DNA of 48,227 nucleotides from Actinobacteria bacterium casp-actino8 (GCA_001510455.1 LFFH01000045.1:1-48227), one strand, 5' to 3'. Positions 1 through 13,592 are shown, numbered from the stretch's first letter. Notes: a model not told the origin generated them from the letters alone. Program-made: numbers and translations.

Positions 1-344
1 TTGTCGTAACCCGTGGTCGAGATCGAACCGGGGGTGTTCAGAGTCGCGTTGACCGAACACTGGAAGTCGGCGACGGTGATCGGACATCCGTCCTGCCACA
101 CGGCGTCGGGGTTGATGTCGATGGTGATGCGCATGGCGGCTGCGCCTTCGGCTCCGCCTGCTCCACCTTCGAGGGTGCTCGGACCGCACGCCGACGTGTC
201 GGTGTCGCCACCGTCGGTCGGAGCTTCGGTGGCCGGAGCATTGGTTTCACTGGACGATGAGTCACCGTCATCGCCGCCACAGGCGGCGATGACGAGGGAC
301 GCACCGGCGAGAAGGGCGAGCACACGACTCGTCTTCTTCGTCAT
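1..344 (-). CDS. ABC transporter substrate-binding lipoprotein (family 5-like), N-terminal part
   Basis: Only the first 114 codons are present; the gene runs off the left edge. The product opens with a basic stretch, a hydrophobic segment and a lipobox-like LVIAAC followed by GGDDGDSSSS, which is a lipoprotein signal peptide with the acylated Cys near residue 22. An Ala/Thr/Asp-rich linker follows. The NPDAVWQDG..ITVADF segment near residues 78-94 is typical of family 5 (oligopeptide/nickel-type) solute-binding proteins. ATG at 344 has an AGGAGG ribosome site 6-12 nt upstream. It probably acts outside the membrane as the receptor of a peptide-type ABC importer. Substrate and permease genes cannot be judged because they lie outside the window. 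Confidence 0.8.
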   Translation of the reverse strand, partial: MTKKTSRVLALLAGASLVIAACGGDDGDSSSSETNAPATEAPTDGGDTDTSACGPSTLEGGAGGAEGAAAMRITIDINPDAVWQDGCPITVADFQCSVNATLNTPGSISTTGYD

Positions 345-443
345 AGGTGACCTCCTGGTCGTTTCATGGAGGGAATTCCTGGGCCCTGGAACCACGGGAT
401 GACCCGCCCGACGACCATCCTCCCCGAAGGTCGCGGCGGCGAA

Positions 444-449
444 ACGTTA
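444..449 (-). promoter_or_regulatory. Candidate -10 element (TAACGT) for the solute-binding protein gene
   Basis: TAACGT on the minus strand lies about 95 nt upstream of the ATG at 344, implying a leader of roughly 90 nt that carries the strong AGGAGG site. No convincing -35 element is visible. Confidence 0.3.
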
Positions 450-490
450 CCAGCGCGTCGGAGGTGCCCACGCCCATCCCCGACCGACCG

Positions 491-506
491 CGGGACATGT
501 GTCCCG
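491..506 (-). terminator. Possible terminator hairpin after tpiA
   Basis: CGGGACATGTGTCCCG is a near-perfect palindrome (6-bp arms, tetraloop) starting 9 nt after the tpiA stop codon. There is no U-tract. It could be a GC-rich terminator between tpiA and the solute-binding protein gene, or equally an operator. Confidence 0.4.
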
Positions 507-515
507 AGCGTCCGA

Positions 516-1307
516 TCAGCGGACGTGCTGCGGGAATTGAACGATCCGAGCGAACTCGTCGGGATCGAGACTGGCCCCTCCGACGAGCACTCCGTCGACA
601 TCGGGACCATCCATGATCTCGGCGATATTTCCGGCCTTGACCGACCCTCCATACTGGATCCTGACCTGCTCGGCCGTGTCGGAACCCCAACCATCGGAAA
701 CGGTCCGACGAATCGATGCGCACACGGTCTGAGCATCGTCGGCCGTGGCGGTCAACCCGGTTCCGATGGCCCAGATCGGCTCGTAGGCCACCACGAGGCC
801 GGCCACCTGGCCGGCGTTGCACCCGGACAGGGACTCCCGAACCTGTGACGTGACTCGATCGATCGTCGAGCCCGCTTCTCGTTCCCCCTGGGTCTCACCC
901 ACGCACACGATCGGCGTCATGCCATGGGACAGCACTGCCGCAACCTTGGCGGCCACGACCGCATCGGACTCACCGAACATCTGACGGCGTTCGCTGTGGC
1001 CGCAGATCACGTACCGCACGCCGAGTTTGGCCAGGAAAGGTGCGGCTATCTCCCCGGTGAAGGCCCCGGACTTCTCGTGATGGCAGTTCTGAGCGCCGAG
1101 AACGAACCGCAATTCGTCGGCCTCGATCAGCGTCTGAACGCTACGAAGGTCGGTGAATGGAGGGTGAATCGTGACGTCGACTTGTTCGAAATCGTCCTTC
1201 GTCACGAGATAACTCAACTTCTGCACGATCTGGATCGCCTCGAAATGGTTGAGGTTCATCTTCCAGTTGCCACTGACGAGAGGGCGACGGTCATGCTTGG
1301 ACGACAT
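516..1307 (-). CDS. tpiA: Triosephosphate isomerase
   Basis: The 263-aa product interconverts dihydroxyacetone phosphate and glyceraldehyde-3-phosphate in cytoplasmic glycolysis and gluconeogenesis. Catalytic residues are all visible: Asn14 and Lys16 in SGNWKMN, His104 in CGHSERR and Glu176 in AYEPIWAIGTG. The phosphate-binding YGGSV is at 219-223. The reading frame stays open far upstream, but family alignment puts the start at ATG 1307 (MSSKHDRRPLVSGNWKMN). That start lies inside the end of pgk (17-nt overlap), so translation is probably coupled. It is the last gene of gap-pgk-tpiA. The secG gene that often follows tpiA is absent here. Confidence 0.97.
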   Translation of the reverse strand: MSSKHDRRPLVSGNWKMNLNHFEAIQIVQKLSYLVTKDDFEQVDVTIHPPFTDLRSVQTLIEADELRFVLGAQNCHHEKSGAFTGEIAAPFLAKLGVRYVICGHSERRQMFGESDAVVAAKVAAVLSHGMTPIVCVGETQGEREAGSTIDRVTSQVRESLSGCNAGQVAGLVVAYEPIWAIGTGLTATADDAQTVCASIRRTVSDGWGSDTAEQVRIQYGGSVKAGNIAEIMDGPDVDGVLVGGASLDPDEFARIVQFPQHVR

Positions 1308-2418
1308 TGGGTGCCTTTCTGAGAGCGGCGAGTCCGGGAAGGTCTCCCAGTTCGAGGAGTTCGAGGGACGCGCCTCCACCGGTCGACACATGATCGATCC
1401 GATCGTCGAGACCGAATTGGGCCAACGCGGCCGCCGAATCTCCACCGCCGACCACCGTGAACGCCTTCGTTTCGGCCATGGCTTCAGCGATCGTTCGCGT
1501 TCCCTTGGCGAAACGCTCGTCCTCGAACATGCCCATCGGGCCGTTCCAGAAGACGGTACGCGCCTCCATGATGATGTCACTGAACGCCGCTGCCGAACCG
1601 GGCCCGATGTCGAAACCTTTGGCACCCGGAGGAAGTCGTCGCCCGAACGTGGCGTAGTTGCCGTCGGCATCGACTCCGGTGATGTCTTCGGGAAGATGTA
1701 TCGCCTTCCCCGTCTCGAGCAGTCGACGACAGGTCTCGACCTGTTCGGGTTCGAACAAGGAATCGCCGATCGAATGACCCTGAGCGGCCAGAAAGGTGAA
1801 GCACATCGCACCTCCGATGACCAACCCGTCGACCACTTCGAGCAGTGCTTCGACGACGCCTAGCTTGTCGGAGATCTTCGAACCACCGAGAACTGCGACG
1901 AACGGATGCTTCGGACGACGCCGAAGTTCGAGAAGAACCTCGACTTCACGGGCCAATAATCGCCCCATCGCCGAGGGCAGGGTGCGAGGCGGGCCGACGA
2001 TCGACGCGTGCGATCGATGCGCGGCCCCGAAGGCATCGTCGACGTACATGTCGACTCCCTCGACCAGTCGCTCCACGAAGGCCGGGGAATCACCTTCTTC
2101 TCCGGCATCGAAACGAAGGTTCTCGAGCAGTTCGACGCCGGGCGCCAGTTCCGCAAGACGCTCGGCCACCGGCGCCATGGAATAGCGCTCGTCCGGAGTT
2201 CCCTTCGGCCGACCGAGATGGCTCGCACACACGACGTGCGCTCCCCGCTCCGTCAGCCACTCGATCGTGGGCAAAGCGGCGCGGATTCGGAAATCGTCGG
2301 TGATCCGACGACCTCCGTCGGGCCGGGCCTCGAGAGGAACGTTGAAATCGGTCCGAACCAGGACCCGACGTCCGGAGACGTCACCGAGATCCTCGAGGGT
2401 CGGGAGATCGCCGATCAT
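1291..2418 (-). CDS. pgk: Phosphoglycerate kinase
   Basis: The 375-aa cytoplasmic enzyme transfers the acyl phosphate of 1,3-bisphosphoglycerate to ADP. Visible motifs are RTDFNVP (22-28), SHLGRPKG (66-73), LGGSKISDK (177-185), the nucleotide-site WNGPMGMFE (291-299) and the Gly-rich GGGDSAAA (324-331). The length is slightly below the usual 390-400. The start at ATG 2418 shares one base with the gap stop (TGATG), and the 3' end overlaps tpiA by 17 nt. The upstream in-frame extension encodes nothing family-like and overlaps gap. Middle gene of a compact glycolytic operon. Confidence 0.97.
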   Translation of the reverse strand: MIGDLPTLEDLGDVSGRRVLVRTDFNVPLEARPDGGRRITDDFRIRAALPTIEWLTERGAHVVCASHLGRPKGTPDERYSMAPVAERLAELAPGVELLENLRFDAGEEGDSPAFVERLVEGVDMYVDDAFGAAHRSHASIVGPPRTLPSAMGRLLAREVEVLLELRRRPKHPFVAVLGGSKISDKLGVVEALLEVVDGLVIGGAMCFTFLAAQGHSIGDSLFEPEQVETCRRLLETGKAIHLPEDITGVDADGNYATFGRRLPPGAKGFDIGPGSAAAFSDIIMEARTVFWNGPMGMFEDERFAKGTRTIAEAMAETKAFTVVGGGDSAAALAQFGLDDRIDHVSTGGGASLELLELGDLPGLAALRKAPNVVQA

Positions 2419-3437
2419 CAAGCCGAGCGTTCGATGCGCGCACCGGCGTGCAGCGTGAGATCGACGAGGCGATTGCTGTAACCCCACTCGTTGTCGTACC
2501 ACGCCAGGACCTTGGCCATCTTGCCCATCGACGCCGTCAGACCGGCATCGAAGATGCTGCTGTGAGGATCGGTCACGATGTCACTCGAGACGATCGGATC
2601 TTCGGTGTAGCGAAGCACACCCTTCAATGGAGAGGACTCGGCGGCCTTCTTGAACGCTCCATTGATCTCGTCGACGGAAGCCGAGGTGTTCAAGTTGACC
2701 GTGAAGTCCACGATCGAACCCGTGGGCACCGGAACCCGCAGCGACGTTCCGTCGAGCTTGCCCTTCATGCTCTCGAGAACGAGGCTCGTGGCGCGAGCTG
2801 CTCCCGTGCTCGTCGGAACGATGTTGATCGCCGCTCCGCGAGCCCGGCGCAGATCCTTGTGCGGCCCGTCGACGAGCATCTGGTCTCCGGTGTACGCGTG
2901 AACGGTTTGCATCAGCCCTTCACTCACTCCGAATGCATCGTCGAGCACCTTCACGAGCGGTACGAAGCAATTGGTCGTGCAACTGGCGTTCGACACCACC
3001 TTGTGCCGAGAGTGATCGAAATCGTCGTGATTGACCCCATACACGAACGTGGCATCGGCGTTGTCGCACGGAGCGGAGACGACCACCAATGGCGCACCAC
3101 CGTCCAGGTGTGCAGCCGCCGTATCGCGCTTCGTGAAGATTCCGGTACTTTCGATCACGAGATCGACACCGAGGTCACCCCACGGAAGGTTCTTGGGATC
3201 TCGCTCGCTCAGCACCTTGATACTCCGACCGTCGATGGAAATTCCCTCGGCGGTCGCCTTGATCTCGTTCGGGAGAACGCCGAGAACCGAGTCGTACTTC
3301 AACAGGTGCGCCATCGTCTCGAGCGAGCCCAGATCGTTCACCGCCACGATCTCGACGTCGGCTCCACGACTCCGTACCGCCCGAAAGAAATTCCGACCGA
3401 TTCGACCGAAGCCGTTGATTCCCACTCGAACGACCAT
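2418..3437 (-). CDS. gap: Glyceraldehyde-3-phosphate dehydrogenase, type I
   Basis: The 339-aa enzyme oxidises glyceraldehyde-3-phosphate to 1,3-bisphosphoglycerate. It shows the Rossmann NGFGRIGR (8-15), the dinucleotide-site VNDL (33-36) favouring NAD, catalytic Cys153 in SNASCTTN and His180 in TVHAYTGD. The C-terminal WYDNEWGYS is typical. ATG 3437 is preceded by AAAGGGG at a good distance, so it has a leadered mRNA, unlike many genes in the window. First gene of gap-pgk-tpiA. It follows rapZ by only 84 bp, whereas actinobacteria normally carry yvcK and whiA in between. Confidence 0.97.
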   Translation of the reverse strand: MVVRVGINGFGRIGRNFFRAVRSRGADVEIVAVNDLGSLETMAHLLKYDSVLGVLPNEIKATAEGISIDGRSIKVLSERDPKNLPWGDLGVDLVIESTGIFTKRDTAAAHLDGGAPLVVVSAPCDNADATFVYGVNHDDFDHSRHKVVSNASCTTNCFVPLVKVLDDAFGVSEGLMQTVHAYTGDQMLVDGPHKDLRRARGAAINIVPTSTGAARATSLVLESMKGKLDGTSLRVPVPTGSIVDFTVNLNTSASVDEINGAFKKAAESSPLKGVLRYTEDPIVSSDIVTDPHSSIFDAGLTASMGKMAKVLAWYDNEWGYSNRLVDLTLHAGARIERSA

Positions 3438-3478
3438 GACGCCCCTTTCCGTCGGAAGGACCCGACTCTTCGCCGGAA

Positions 3479-3484
3479 AACCTA
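3479..3484 (-). promoter_or_regulatory. Candidate -10 element (TAGGTT) for gap-pgk-tpiA
   Basis: TAGGTT on the minus strand, about 42 nt before the gap start, fits the TANNNT pattern and would give a leader containing the AAAGGGG ribosome site. No clear -35 is seen. Confidence 0.35.
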
Positions 3485-3521
3485 GTTCCGAGGCCCCCCG
3501 TGGCTCCGTATCTCCTGGTGA

Positions 3522-4367
3522 TCAGCGACCAACGTCACGATGACCGGTTCGAACCGGCTGCCCCGTTCGACGGAGCCGATTGGCCACCTCTTCGGCGACG
3601 GCGACCGACCGATGTCGACCCCCGGTGCAGCCCACGGCGACCGTGAGATAACTCTTGCCCTCGCGAACGAATTCGGGAAGAACTCCGCTGATGAGCGTCA
3701 CGAGGTCGTCGACGAACCGACCGGCCGCCCCCTGCTCGAGCACGAACCGCCGAACCGGCTCGTCGAGGCCCGTGAGCGGACGGAGTGTCTCCTCCCAGTG
3801 GGGATTGGGGAGGAAACGCACGTCCATCACCATGTCGGCGTCGAGGGGGATCCCGTATTTGAAGCCGAACGACTCCACCGTGACCTCGAGGCGGTCGGTT
3901 CCACTCGTCTCGAAGACGTCGAGAAGGCGGGATTTGAGCTGATGAACGTTGAGGTCGGTGGTGTCGATCGAGAGGTCGCAATCGGCCTTGATCGATTCGA
4001 GGAGAACCCGCTCCTTCTGGATCGCCTCCAGGAGACCGTCCACTTCACTGGAGAGTGGATGTCGGCGCCTGGTCGCCTCGTACCGATTGACCAGTTCGTG
4101 GTCGGAGGCGTCGAGATACACGACTCGGACGCGGTGCCCAGCCGATCGCAGACCAGCGACCTTGGGCATCAGTTCGAGGTGTTGACGACCGGCCACGAGC
4201 GCCAGCTTCTCGATCGACGACGACGGTTGGCTCGCCAACTCGACGATGGTGTCGACGAGCGTCGTCGGAAGGTTGTCCACGACGTACCACCCGAGATCCT
4301 CGAGGACCGCCGCCGTCGCGCTACGACCGGCTCCGGACATTCCTGTGATCACCAAGATGTCGGCCAC
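3522..4367 (-). CDS. rapZ: RNase adapter / nucleotide-binding protein RapZ (YvcJ)
   Basis: The 281-aa P-loop protein has Walker A GMSGAGRS (9-16), the following VLEDLGWYVVDNLP, and the C-terminal CTGGRHRSVA (247-256) that marks the RapZ/YvcJ family. In E. coli RapZ senses glucosamine-6-phosphate and directs decay of small RNAs; in Gram-positives the role is less clear. I chose GTG 4367 because TAGCGT lies 8 nt upstream; an in-frame TTG at 4385 would add six residues. The usual partners yvcK and whiA are missing downstream, where gap follows directly. Family assignment is firm; cellular role here is inferred. Confidence 0.93.
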   Translation of the reverse strand: MADILVITGMSGAGRSATAAVLEDLGWYVVDNLPTTLVDTIVELASQPSSSIEKLALVAGRQHLELMPKVAGLRSAGHRVRVVYLDASDHELVNRYEATRRRHPLSSEVDGLLEAIQKERVLLESIKADCDLSIDTTDLNVHQLKSRLLDVFETSGTDRLEVTVESFGFKYGIPLDADMVMDVRFLPNPHWEETLRPLTGLDEPVRRFVLEQGAAGRFVDDLVTLISGVLPEFVREGKSYLTVAVGCTGGRHRSVAVAEEVANRLRRTGQPVRTGHRDVGR

Positions 4368-4375
4368 TGACGATG

Positions 4376-4381
4376 ACGCTA
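4376..4381 (-). promoter_or_regulatory. -10 element (TAGCGT) of rapZ
   Basis: TAGCGT, then 8 nt, then GTG 4367. It fits the leaderless TANNNT pattern repeated across the window, with a slightly long spacer. Confidence 0.45.
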
Positions 4382-4440
4382 GCAAGGTGATGGGGAGTCG
4401 ATGTGGAGAGACGACCTGGCGAGACGATCAGGAGAACGAT

Positions 4441-5181
4441 TCAGCGTTTGTCGGCTCGCAGATGCAACAGTCGAGGAATCGTCGCCGCGGCCTCGTACTC
4501 GGAGGCGCGAGCGAGGAAGCCGGCCGGCGGCGCCGGCTCGGCCAGTCCGGTGATGACGAGGCCTTCTCTGACCAGGGCTCCCACGTAGCGAGACAGAGGC
4601 CGATGAATGAAGGGAATGAAGACGTCCTTTTCGACCTCTTCCACACTCTCTTCTTCGATCAGATACGGACCGATCCGCCAATACTGCTCGGGTGGATCGA
4701 GGATCTGGTCGTCGATCCACCCGCTTCCGGGCGTCTGAAGGAGCGGATGGTTCAAGAAGAACGAGAAGCGGCCACCAGGGCGCAGGACGCGCGCGACCTC
4801 TTCGATGGCCGAGTCGACTTCGCGTATGTGTTCGAACACCAGACACGCCACCACGGCATCGAACGAACCGTCGGCGAAGGGAAGGCGATCGGCTCCGGCG
4901 CGTGCGACCGACATCACCGATCCGTTCTCGAGCACGCTTCGCTCCTTGGCGACCGTGATCTGATTCCACGTGGGATCGATTCCGACGACGTGCGATCCGT
5001 GAGCGCGCATCAGGGCCCGGCCGATCTGGCCGTCTCCGCAACCGACGTCGAGGATCGTGCGGTAACCGGCGAGGTCGGCGACGGCCATCGGAACGATCTG
5101 TTCCTCGTACTCCGGATCCGCTCCGTCGGTGAATCCGTCGATCCACCACGCAGCATTGTCCTCCCACAAGCCATCACTCAC
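4441..5181 (-). CDS. Class I SAM-dependent methyltransferase (Methyltransf_11-like)
   Basis: The 246-aa protein has motif I ILDVGCGDGQIG (43-54), acidic post-I VVGIDPT, motif II-like FDAVVACLVFEHI and VARVLRPGGRFSFF. This is a Rossmann methyltransferase of the UbiE/UbiG-like small-molecule group. The substrate is unknown. The start is GTG 5181, preceded by TAAGGT and exactly 6 nt, so the transcript is probably leaderless. It lies 73 bp upstream of rapZ on the same strand and is divergent from the oxidoreductase at 5224. It sits between uvrC and rapZ, genes often adjacent in actinobacteria, so it is probably a lineage-specific insertion. Confidence 0.85.
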   Translation of the reverse strand: MSDGLWEDNAAWWIDGFTDGADPEYEEQIVPMAVADLAGYRTILDVGCGDGQIGRALMRAHGSHVVGIDPTWNQITVAKERSVLENGSVMSVARAGADRLPFADGSFDAVVACLVFEHIREVDSAIEEVARVLRPGGRFSFFLNHPLLQTPGSGWIDDQILDPPEQYWRIGPYLIEEESVEEVEKDVFIPFIHRPLSRYVGALVREGLVITGLAEPAPPAGFLARASEYEAAATIPRLLHLRADKR

Positions 5182-5187
5182 CGAATC

Positions 5188-5193
5188 ACCTTA
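5188..5193 (-). promoter_or_regulatory. -10 element (TAAGGT) of the methyltransferase gene
   Basis: TAAGGT, 6 nt, GTG 5181: a leaderless-type promoter, back to back with the one for the plus-strand gene at 5224. Confidence 0.6.
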
Positions 5194-5211
5194 GGTCCAG
5201 AGGGCGATCAC

Positions 5212-5217
5212 TAGGGT
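5212..5217 (+). promoter_or_regulatory. -10 element (TAGGGT) of the LLM oxidoreductase gene
   Basis: TAGGGT, 6 nt, ATG 5224: leaderless-type promoter. Confidence 0.6.
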
Positions 5218-5223
5218 CCGACC

Positions 5224-6138
5224 ATGACTCTCTTCTCGGTGTGGCCCTCTCCGGAGCGTTCCTGGCCCGAGGTTCGTTCCCTCGCCGAATTCGTCGACGA
5301 CGGTCACTGGCATTGTCTGTGGTACGCCGATCACTTCATGCCGAACACCGAGGACGGTTCGGTAGCCGACGGTGACGTTCATGAGATCTGGTCGATTCTC
5401 TCGGCCACGGCAGCGGTGACCGAACGAATTCGAATCGGTTCTCTCGTCTCGCCGACGACCGTGCGCCACCCGGCCTTGCTCGCCAATACGGCCGCCACGA
5501 TCGATCGCATCAGCAAGGGTCGCCTCACCCTCGGAATCGGTGCTGGTTGGCAAGTGAACGAGCATCGCGCCTACGGAATTCCGCTCCTCGACAATCGCGA
5601 GCGAGTCGATCGATTCGAAGAGGCGATCGCCGTCGTCAGGAGTCTGTTGACCCAGGATCGGACCACGTTCTCCGGCCGCCATTTCCAGATCGTCGACGCG
5701 CCATGTCGTCCATCGCCCGTCCAGGGCCGTCTCCCGATCATGGTCGGAACCGGTGGGCCACGTATGTCGCGGATCACCGTCACGACGGCCGACGAATGGA
5801 ACACATGGGGCACTCCGGAGGTCGCGGCCACCAAAGCGGCCGTCATCGACCAGGCATGCGAGAGGCACGGACGGGATCCGAAATCACTCCATCGGTCCGT
5901 TCAAGCCCTCTTCTTTCCGACCCCCGATCGCACGACGGCCGAATCCGTCCTGGCCGTCGCCCCGTTCGATCGTTCGATCGCCGGTGGCGTCGAGACCTTC
6001 GTCGAAGCCATCGGACAATTCATCCAAGCAGGCTTCGACGAAGTCATCGTTCCTGATTTCACCCTCGGGAGCGATCCCTCCGAACGTCGTGGTTCCTACG
6101 AGATGTTCCGAGCCGAAGTTCTGCCTCACTTCTCCTGA
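5224..6138 (+). CDS. LLM-class (luciferase-like) F420-dependent oxidoreductase
   Basis: The 304-aa TIM-barrel protein resembles the luciferase-like monooxygenase superfamily. WYADHFMP (33-40), IGSLVSPTTVRHPALLA, the DRISKGRLTLGIGAGW segment with NEHRAYGIPL, and LPIMVGTGGPRM are typical of the F420-using actinobacterial branch. Cofactor F420 rather than FMN is inferred from the family. The substrate is unknown. The 3' end overlaps that of convergent uvrC by 13 bp. A second, only distantly similar member lies at 41010-42005. Confidence 0.88.
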   Translation: MTLFSVWPSPERSWPEVRSLAEFVDDGHWHCLWYADHFMPNTEDGSVADGDVHEIWSILSATAAVTERIRIGSLVSPTTVRHPALLANTAATIDRISKGRLTLGIGAGWQVNEHRAYGIPLLDNRERVDRFEEAIAVVRSLLTQDRTTFSGRHFQIVDAPCRPSPVQGRLPIMVGTGGPRMSRITVTTADEWNTWGTPEVAATKAAVIDQACERHGRDPKSLHRSVQALFFPTPDRTTAESVLAVAPFDRSIAGGVETFVEAIGQFIQAGFDEVIVPDFTLGSDPSERRGSYEMFRAEVLPHFS

Positions 6139-8009
6139 ACGACGTTCTCCGGACCGTGGAACTTCTCGTGAACCGCGTGAGCGACCGCGCTCGGCAGCCA
6201 CGACACCGCCAACAGGTCTTCGAGGGAGGCCGCCTTCACGGCGTTCACTCCGCCGAAGGTCTTCACCAACCTCTTCTGCCGGGCCTCTCCGAGACCTGGT
6301 ATCCCGGACAATGAGCCGGAAGTCATTCGCTTGCTCCGCAGCTCACGGTGAAACGTATTGGCGAAACGGTGCGCTTCGTCACGAATTCGCTGAAGCATGA
6401 ACAGACCTTCGCTTCCGCGAGCGAAGACGATCGGAACATCGCGATCGGGCACGAAAACCTCTTCGAACTTCTTGGCCAATGCGGCGACCGGGATCTCGGA
6501 GTCGAGACCGAGACGCTTGACGACGTCGACGGCCACGGACAACTGCCCCCGTCCGCCGTCGACAAGGAGCAATTGGGGTGGATAGGCGAATCGACGAGGT
6601 CCGGACCCTTCGTCGCCGAGCATTTCGTCACGCTCACTCAGATAGGCCGACAGTCGGCGAGTGAGCACCTCGCGCATCGCTGCGTAGTCGTCATTCCCGT
6701 CGACGGTCTTGATCTTGAATCGTCGGTATTCGCGTTTGGCCGGCAGCCCATCCTCCATCACGACCATCGATCCCACGTAATCGGTTCCGTGGAGATGGGC
6801 CATGTCGTAACACTCGATACGAAGTGGTGCGTCGGGAAGTGCGAGTGCGTCTTGAATCTCGGTCAGGGCTCGACTCCGACTGTTGTGATCACTGGCCCTC
6901 TTGATCCGGTGGCGAGTGAACTCTTCCTTGGCGTTCATTCGGGCCGTCTCGAGAAGGGTGCGCTTGTCCCCTCTCTTCGGAACTCGAACACTCACCTTCG
7001 TCCCCCGACGATTGGACAGCCACTCCTCGAGAACCTCAACACGGTCCGGTTCGGTCTCGACGAGGAGAGCCGGGGGTGTGCCGAGTACGGGTTCGTCCCC
7101 GTACAGAAGCTCGACGATTCGGTGACCCAGTCCGGAGGGCGTCAGATCTTCGACCTTGTCGATCACCAGACCTTTGCGGCCGACGACCCGGCCCCGCCTG
7201 ACGTAGAAGACCTGCACTGCGGCTTCCAGATCGTCGTCGACCACTGCGATCGCATCGAAATCCTCGTCCCGTTCGGCCACCATCTGTTGCTTCTCGACCG
7301 CTCGTTCGACGGACTGCAGACGATCCCGCAGGCGAGCAGCTCGTTCGAATTCGAGAGCTTGCGAAGCTCGTTCCATCTGCTCGCGAAGTTCGCTGACGAC
7401 ACCGTCGGTGTCACCGTCGAGGAATTTGCACAGATCACGAACCAACGATACGTACGAATCGGTCTCGACTCCACCGACGCACGGACCGCTGCATTTCTCG
7501 ATGTGATACAGCAGACACGGCCGACCCAAGCGGCGATGTTGCTCGAACTTGCCGTCACTACAGGTACGGATCGGAAAGGTTCGCAGAAGGAGATCGAGGG
7601 TGTCTCGAATCGCGTATGCGTGGGCGAAGGGCCCGAAGTACCGAGTTCCCTTGCGGCGAGTGCCTCTCATCACGAAGGCACGCGGCCATTCTTCGTCGAC
7701 GGTCACGGCGAGGAATGGATAGCTCTTGTCGTCTCGCAGGCGAATGTTGTAGCGAGGACGATGCTCCTTGATGAGCGTGTACTCGAGCATCAGGGCTTCG
7801 AGTTCGTTGCGAACGGTGATCCACTCGACCGATTCGGCCTCGGCGACCATCTGAGCCGTGCGCGGATGCAGAAGGGACGGATCCTGGAAATAACTCGACA
7901 AGCGCGAGCGAAGGCTGCTGGCCTTTCCGACATAGATCACTCGCCCGTGAGGATCCTTGAACTGATACGAGCCCGGAGAGTCGGGAATTCCGGTCGGACG
8001 CTCGCGCAT
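6126..8009 (-). CDS. uvrC: UvrABC excinuclease subunit C
   Basis: The 627-aa protein makes both incisions in nucleotide excision repair. In order: a GIY-YIG nuclease domain (GSYQF..VIYVGKA, residues about 13-35), a UVR motif (about 205-235) that binds UvrB, the RNase H-like endonuclease domain (about 370-540, with ECYDMAHLHG and LLVDGGRGQ) and C-terminal helix-hairpin-helix repeats (ISGIPGLGEARQKRL..). Length is normal. ATG 8009 follows TAGGCT by 6 nt, so the mRNA is probably leaderless. It is transcribed apart from uvrA, which ends 23 bp upstream. No LexA box is recognisable. Confidence 0.96.
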   Translation of the reverse strand: MRERPTGIPDSPGSYQFKDPHGRVIYVGKASSLRSRLSSYFQDPSLLHPRTAQMVAEAESVEWITVRNELEALMLEYTLIKEHRPRYNIRLRDDKSYPFLAVTVDEEWPRAFVMRGTRRKGTRYFGPFAHAYAIRDTLDLLLRTFPIRTCSDGKFEQHRRLGRPCLLYHIEKCSGPCVGGVETDSYVSLVRDLCKFLDGDTDGVVSELREQMERASQALEFERAARLRDRLQSVERAVEKQQMVAERDEDFDAIAVVDDDLEAAVQVFYVRRGRVVGRKGLVIDKVEDLTPSGLGHRIVELLYGDEPVLGTPPALLVETEPDRVEVLEEWLSNRRGTKVSVRVPKRGDKRTLLETARMNAKEEFTRHRIKRASDHNSRSRALTEIQDALALPDAPLRIECYDMAHLHGTDYVGSMVVMEDGLPAKREYRRFKIKTVDGNDDYAAMREVLTRRLSAYLSERDEMLGDEGSGPRRFAYPPQLLLVDGGRGQLSVAVDVVKRLGLDSEIPVAALAKKFEEVFVPDRDVPIVFARGSEGLFMLQRIRDEAHRFANTFHRELRSKRMTSGSLSGIPGLGEARQKRLVKTFGGVNAVKAASLEDLLAVSWLPSAVAHAVHEKFHGPENVVQEK

Positions 8010-8015
8010 GACGTC

Positions 8016-8021
8016 AGCCTA
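8016..8021 (-). promoter_or_regulatory. -10 element (TAGGCT) of uvrC
   Basis: TAGGCT, 6 nt (GACGTC), ATG 8009: leaderless-type promoter. Confidence 0.6.
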
Positions 8022-8032
8022 GGAGTGCACCC

Positions 8033-10876
<2,844 letters not shown>

Positions 10877-10883
10877 CCGGCCG

Positions 10884-10889
10884 ACATTA
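10884..10889 (-). promoter_or_regulatory. -10 element (TAATGT) of uvrA
   Basis: TAATGT, 7 nt, GTG 10876: near-leaderless promoter in the short uvrB-uvrA gap. Confidence 0.5.
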
Positions 10890-10911
10890 CCGATGGAGAC
10901 CCGAACGCCCC

Positions 10912-12938
<2,027 letters not shown>

Positions 12939-12942
<4 letters not shown>

Positions 12943-13586
12943 GACGCCGGTGGTCGCGACGTGGGCAGAATCGGTTCGTAGTCGTTGGGAAGTTGCGGGA
13001 GTGACGTCAGCCAGGCCCACAAACGATCGACTTGGGACTCCAGGTCCTCGGGCGCGCCGCTGTTGTCGACGACGAAGTCAGCGGCCGCCAATCGCTCCTC
13101 CCGGGCCGCCTGACGAGCGATACGAGCCCGAGCATCCTCCTCCGAGAATCCACGGAATCGAACCAAACGCTCGACCTGCGTCTCGACCGGCACGTCGACA
13201 ACGATTCGACCCTGGAGGCCCTCTCGGGGGTTCTCGGTGAGCAAGGGAATGTCGAGGATCACCACATTGTCGGTGCTTCGCTGTTCGATGATTCGATCGT
13301 TCATGAGGCGACCAACCGCCGGATGCACGATCGCGTTCAATTTCTTCAGAGCCTCGGGGTCGCCGAAGACGACCGATGCAACTGCGGCACGGTCGAGACC
13401 GCCGTCATCGGCGATCACGTTCGATCCGAAGCACTCGGCCAATTCGGTGAGGACCGGCGATCCCGGTTGCTGAACCTCACGGGTGATGGCGTCGGCATCG
13501 ACGATCACGGCCCCTCGCTGAGCGAGCAGCGCCGACACGGTCGACTTACCGGAACCGATACCGCCTGTGAGTCCGACGAGAATCAT
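12939..13586 (-). CDS. coaE: Dephospho-CoA kinase
   Basis: The 215-aa kinase performs the last step of coenzyme A synthesis. P-loop GGIGSGKS (8-15), DADAITREV (30-38), IVHPAVGRL and the LID-region [18 protein letters not shown] match the family. It is preceded by TAACGT and 6 nt before ATG 13586 (leaderless). Four-base overlap with uvrB makes coaE-uvrB one transcription unit. The coaE-uvrB-uvrA order next to rpsA-polA is the standard actinobacterial arrangement. Confidence 0.95.
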
Positions 13587-13592
13587 GACTGC

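Noticed and set aside
1308..1811. N-terminal extension of tpiA (and similar ones for bcp, trpA, uvrB and mtrA)
   Set aside because: Each overlaps another gene or non-coding sequence and precedes the conserved start; overlaps such as ATGA or GTGA, or -10 spacing, fix the shorter starts.
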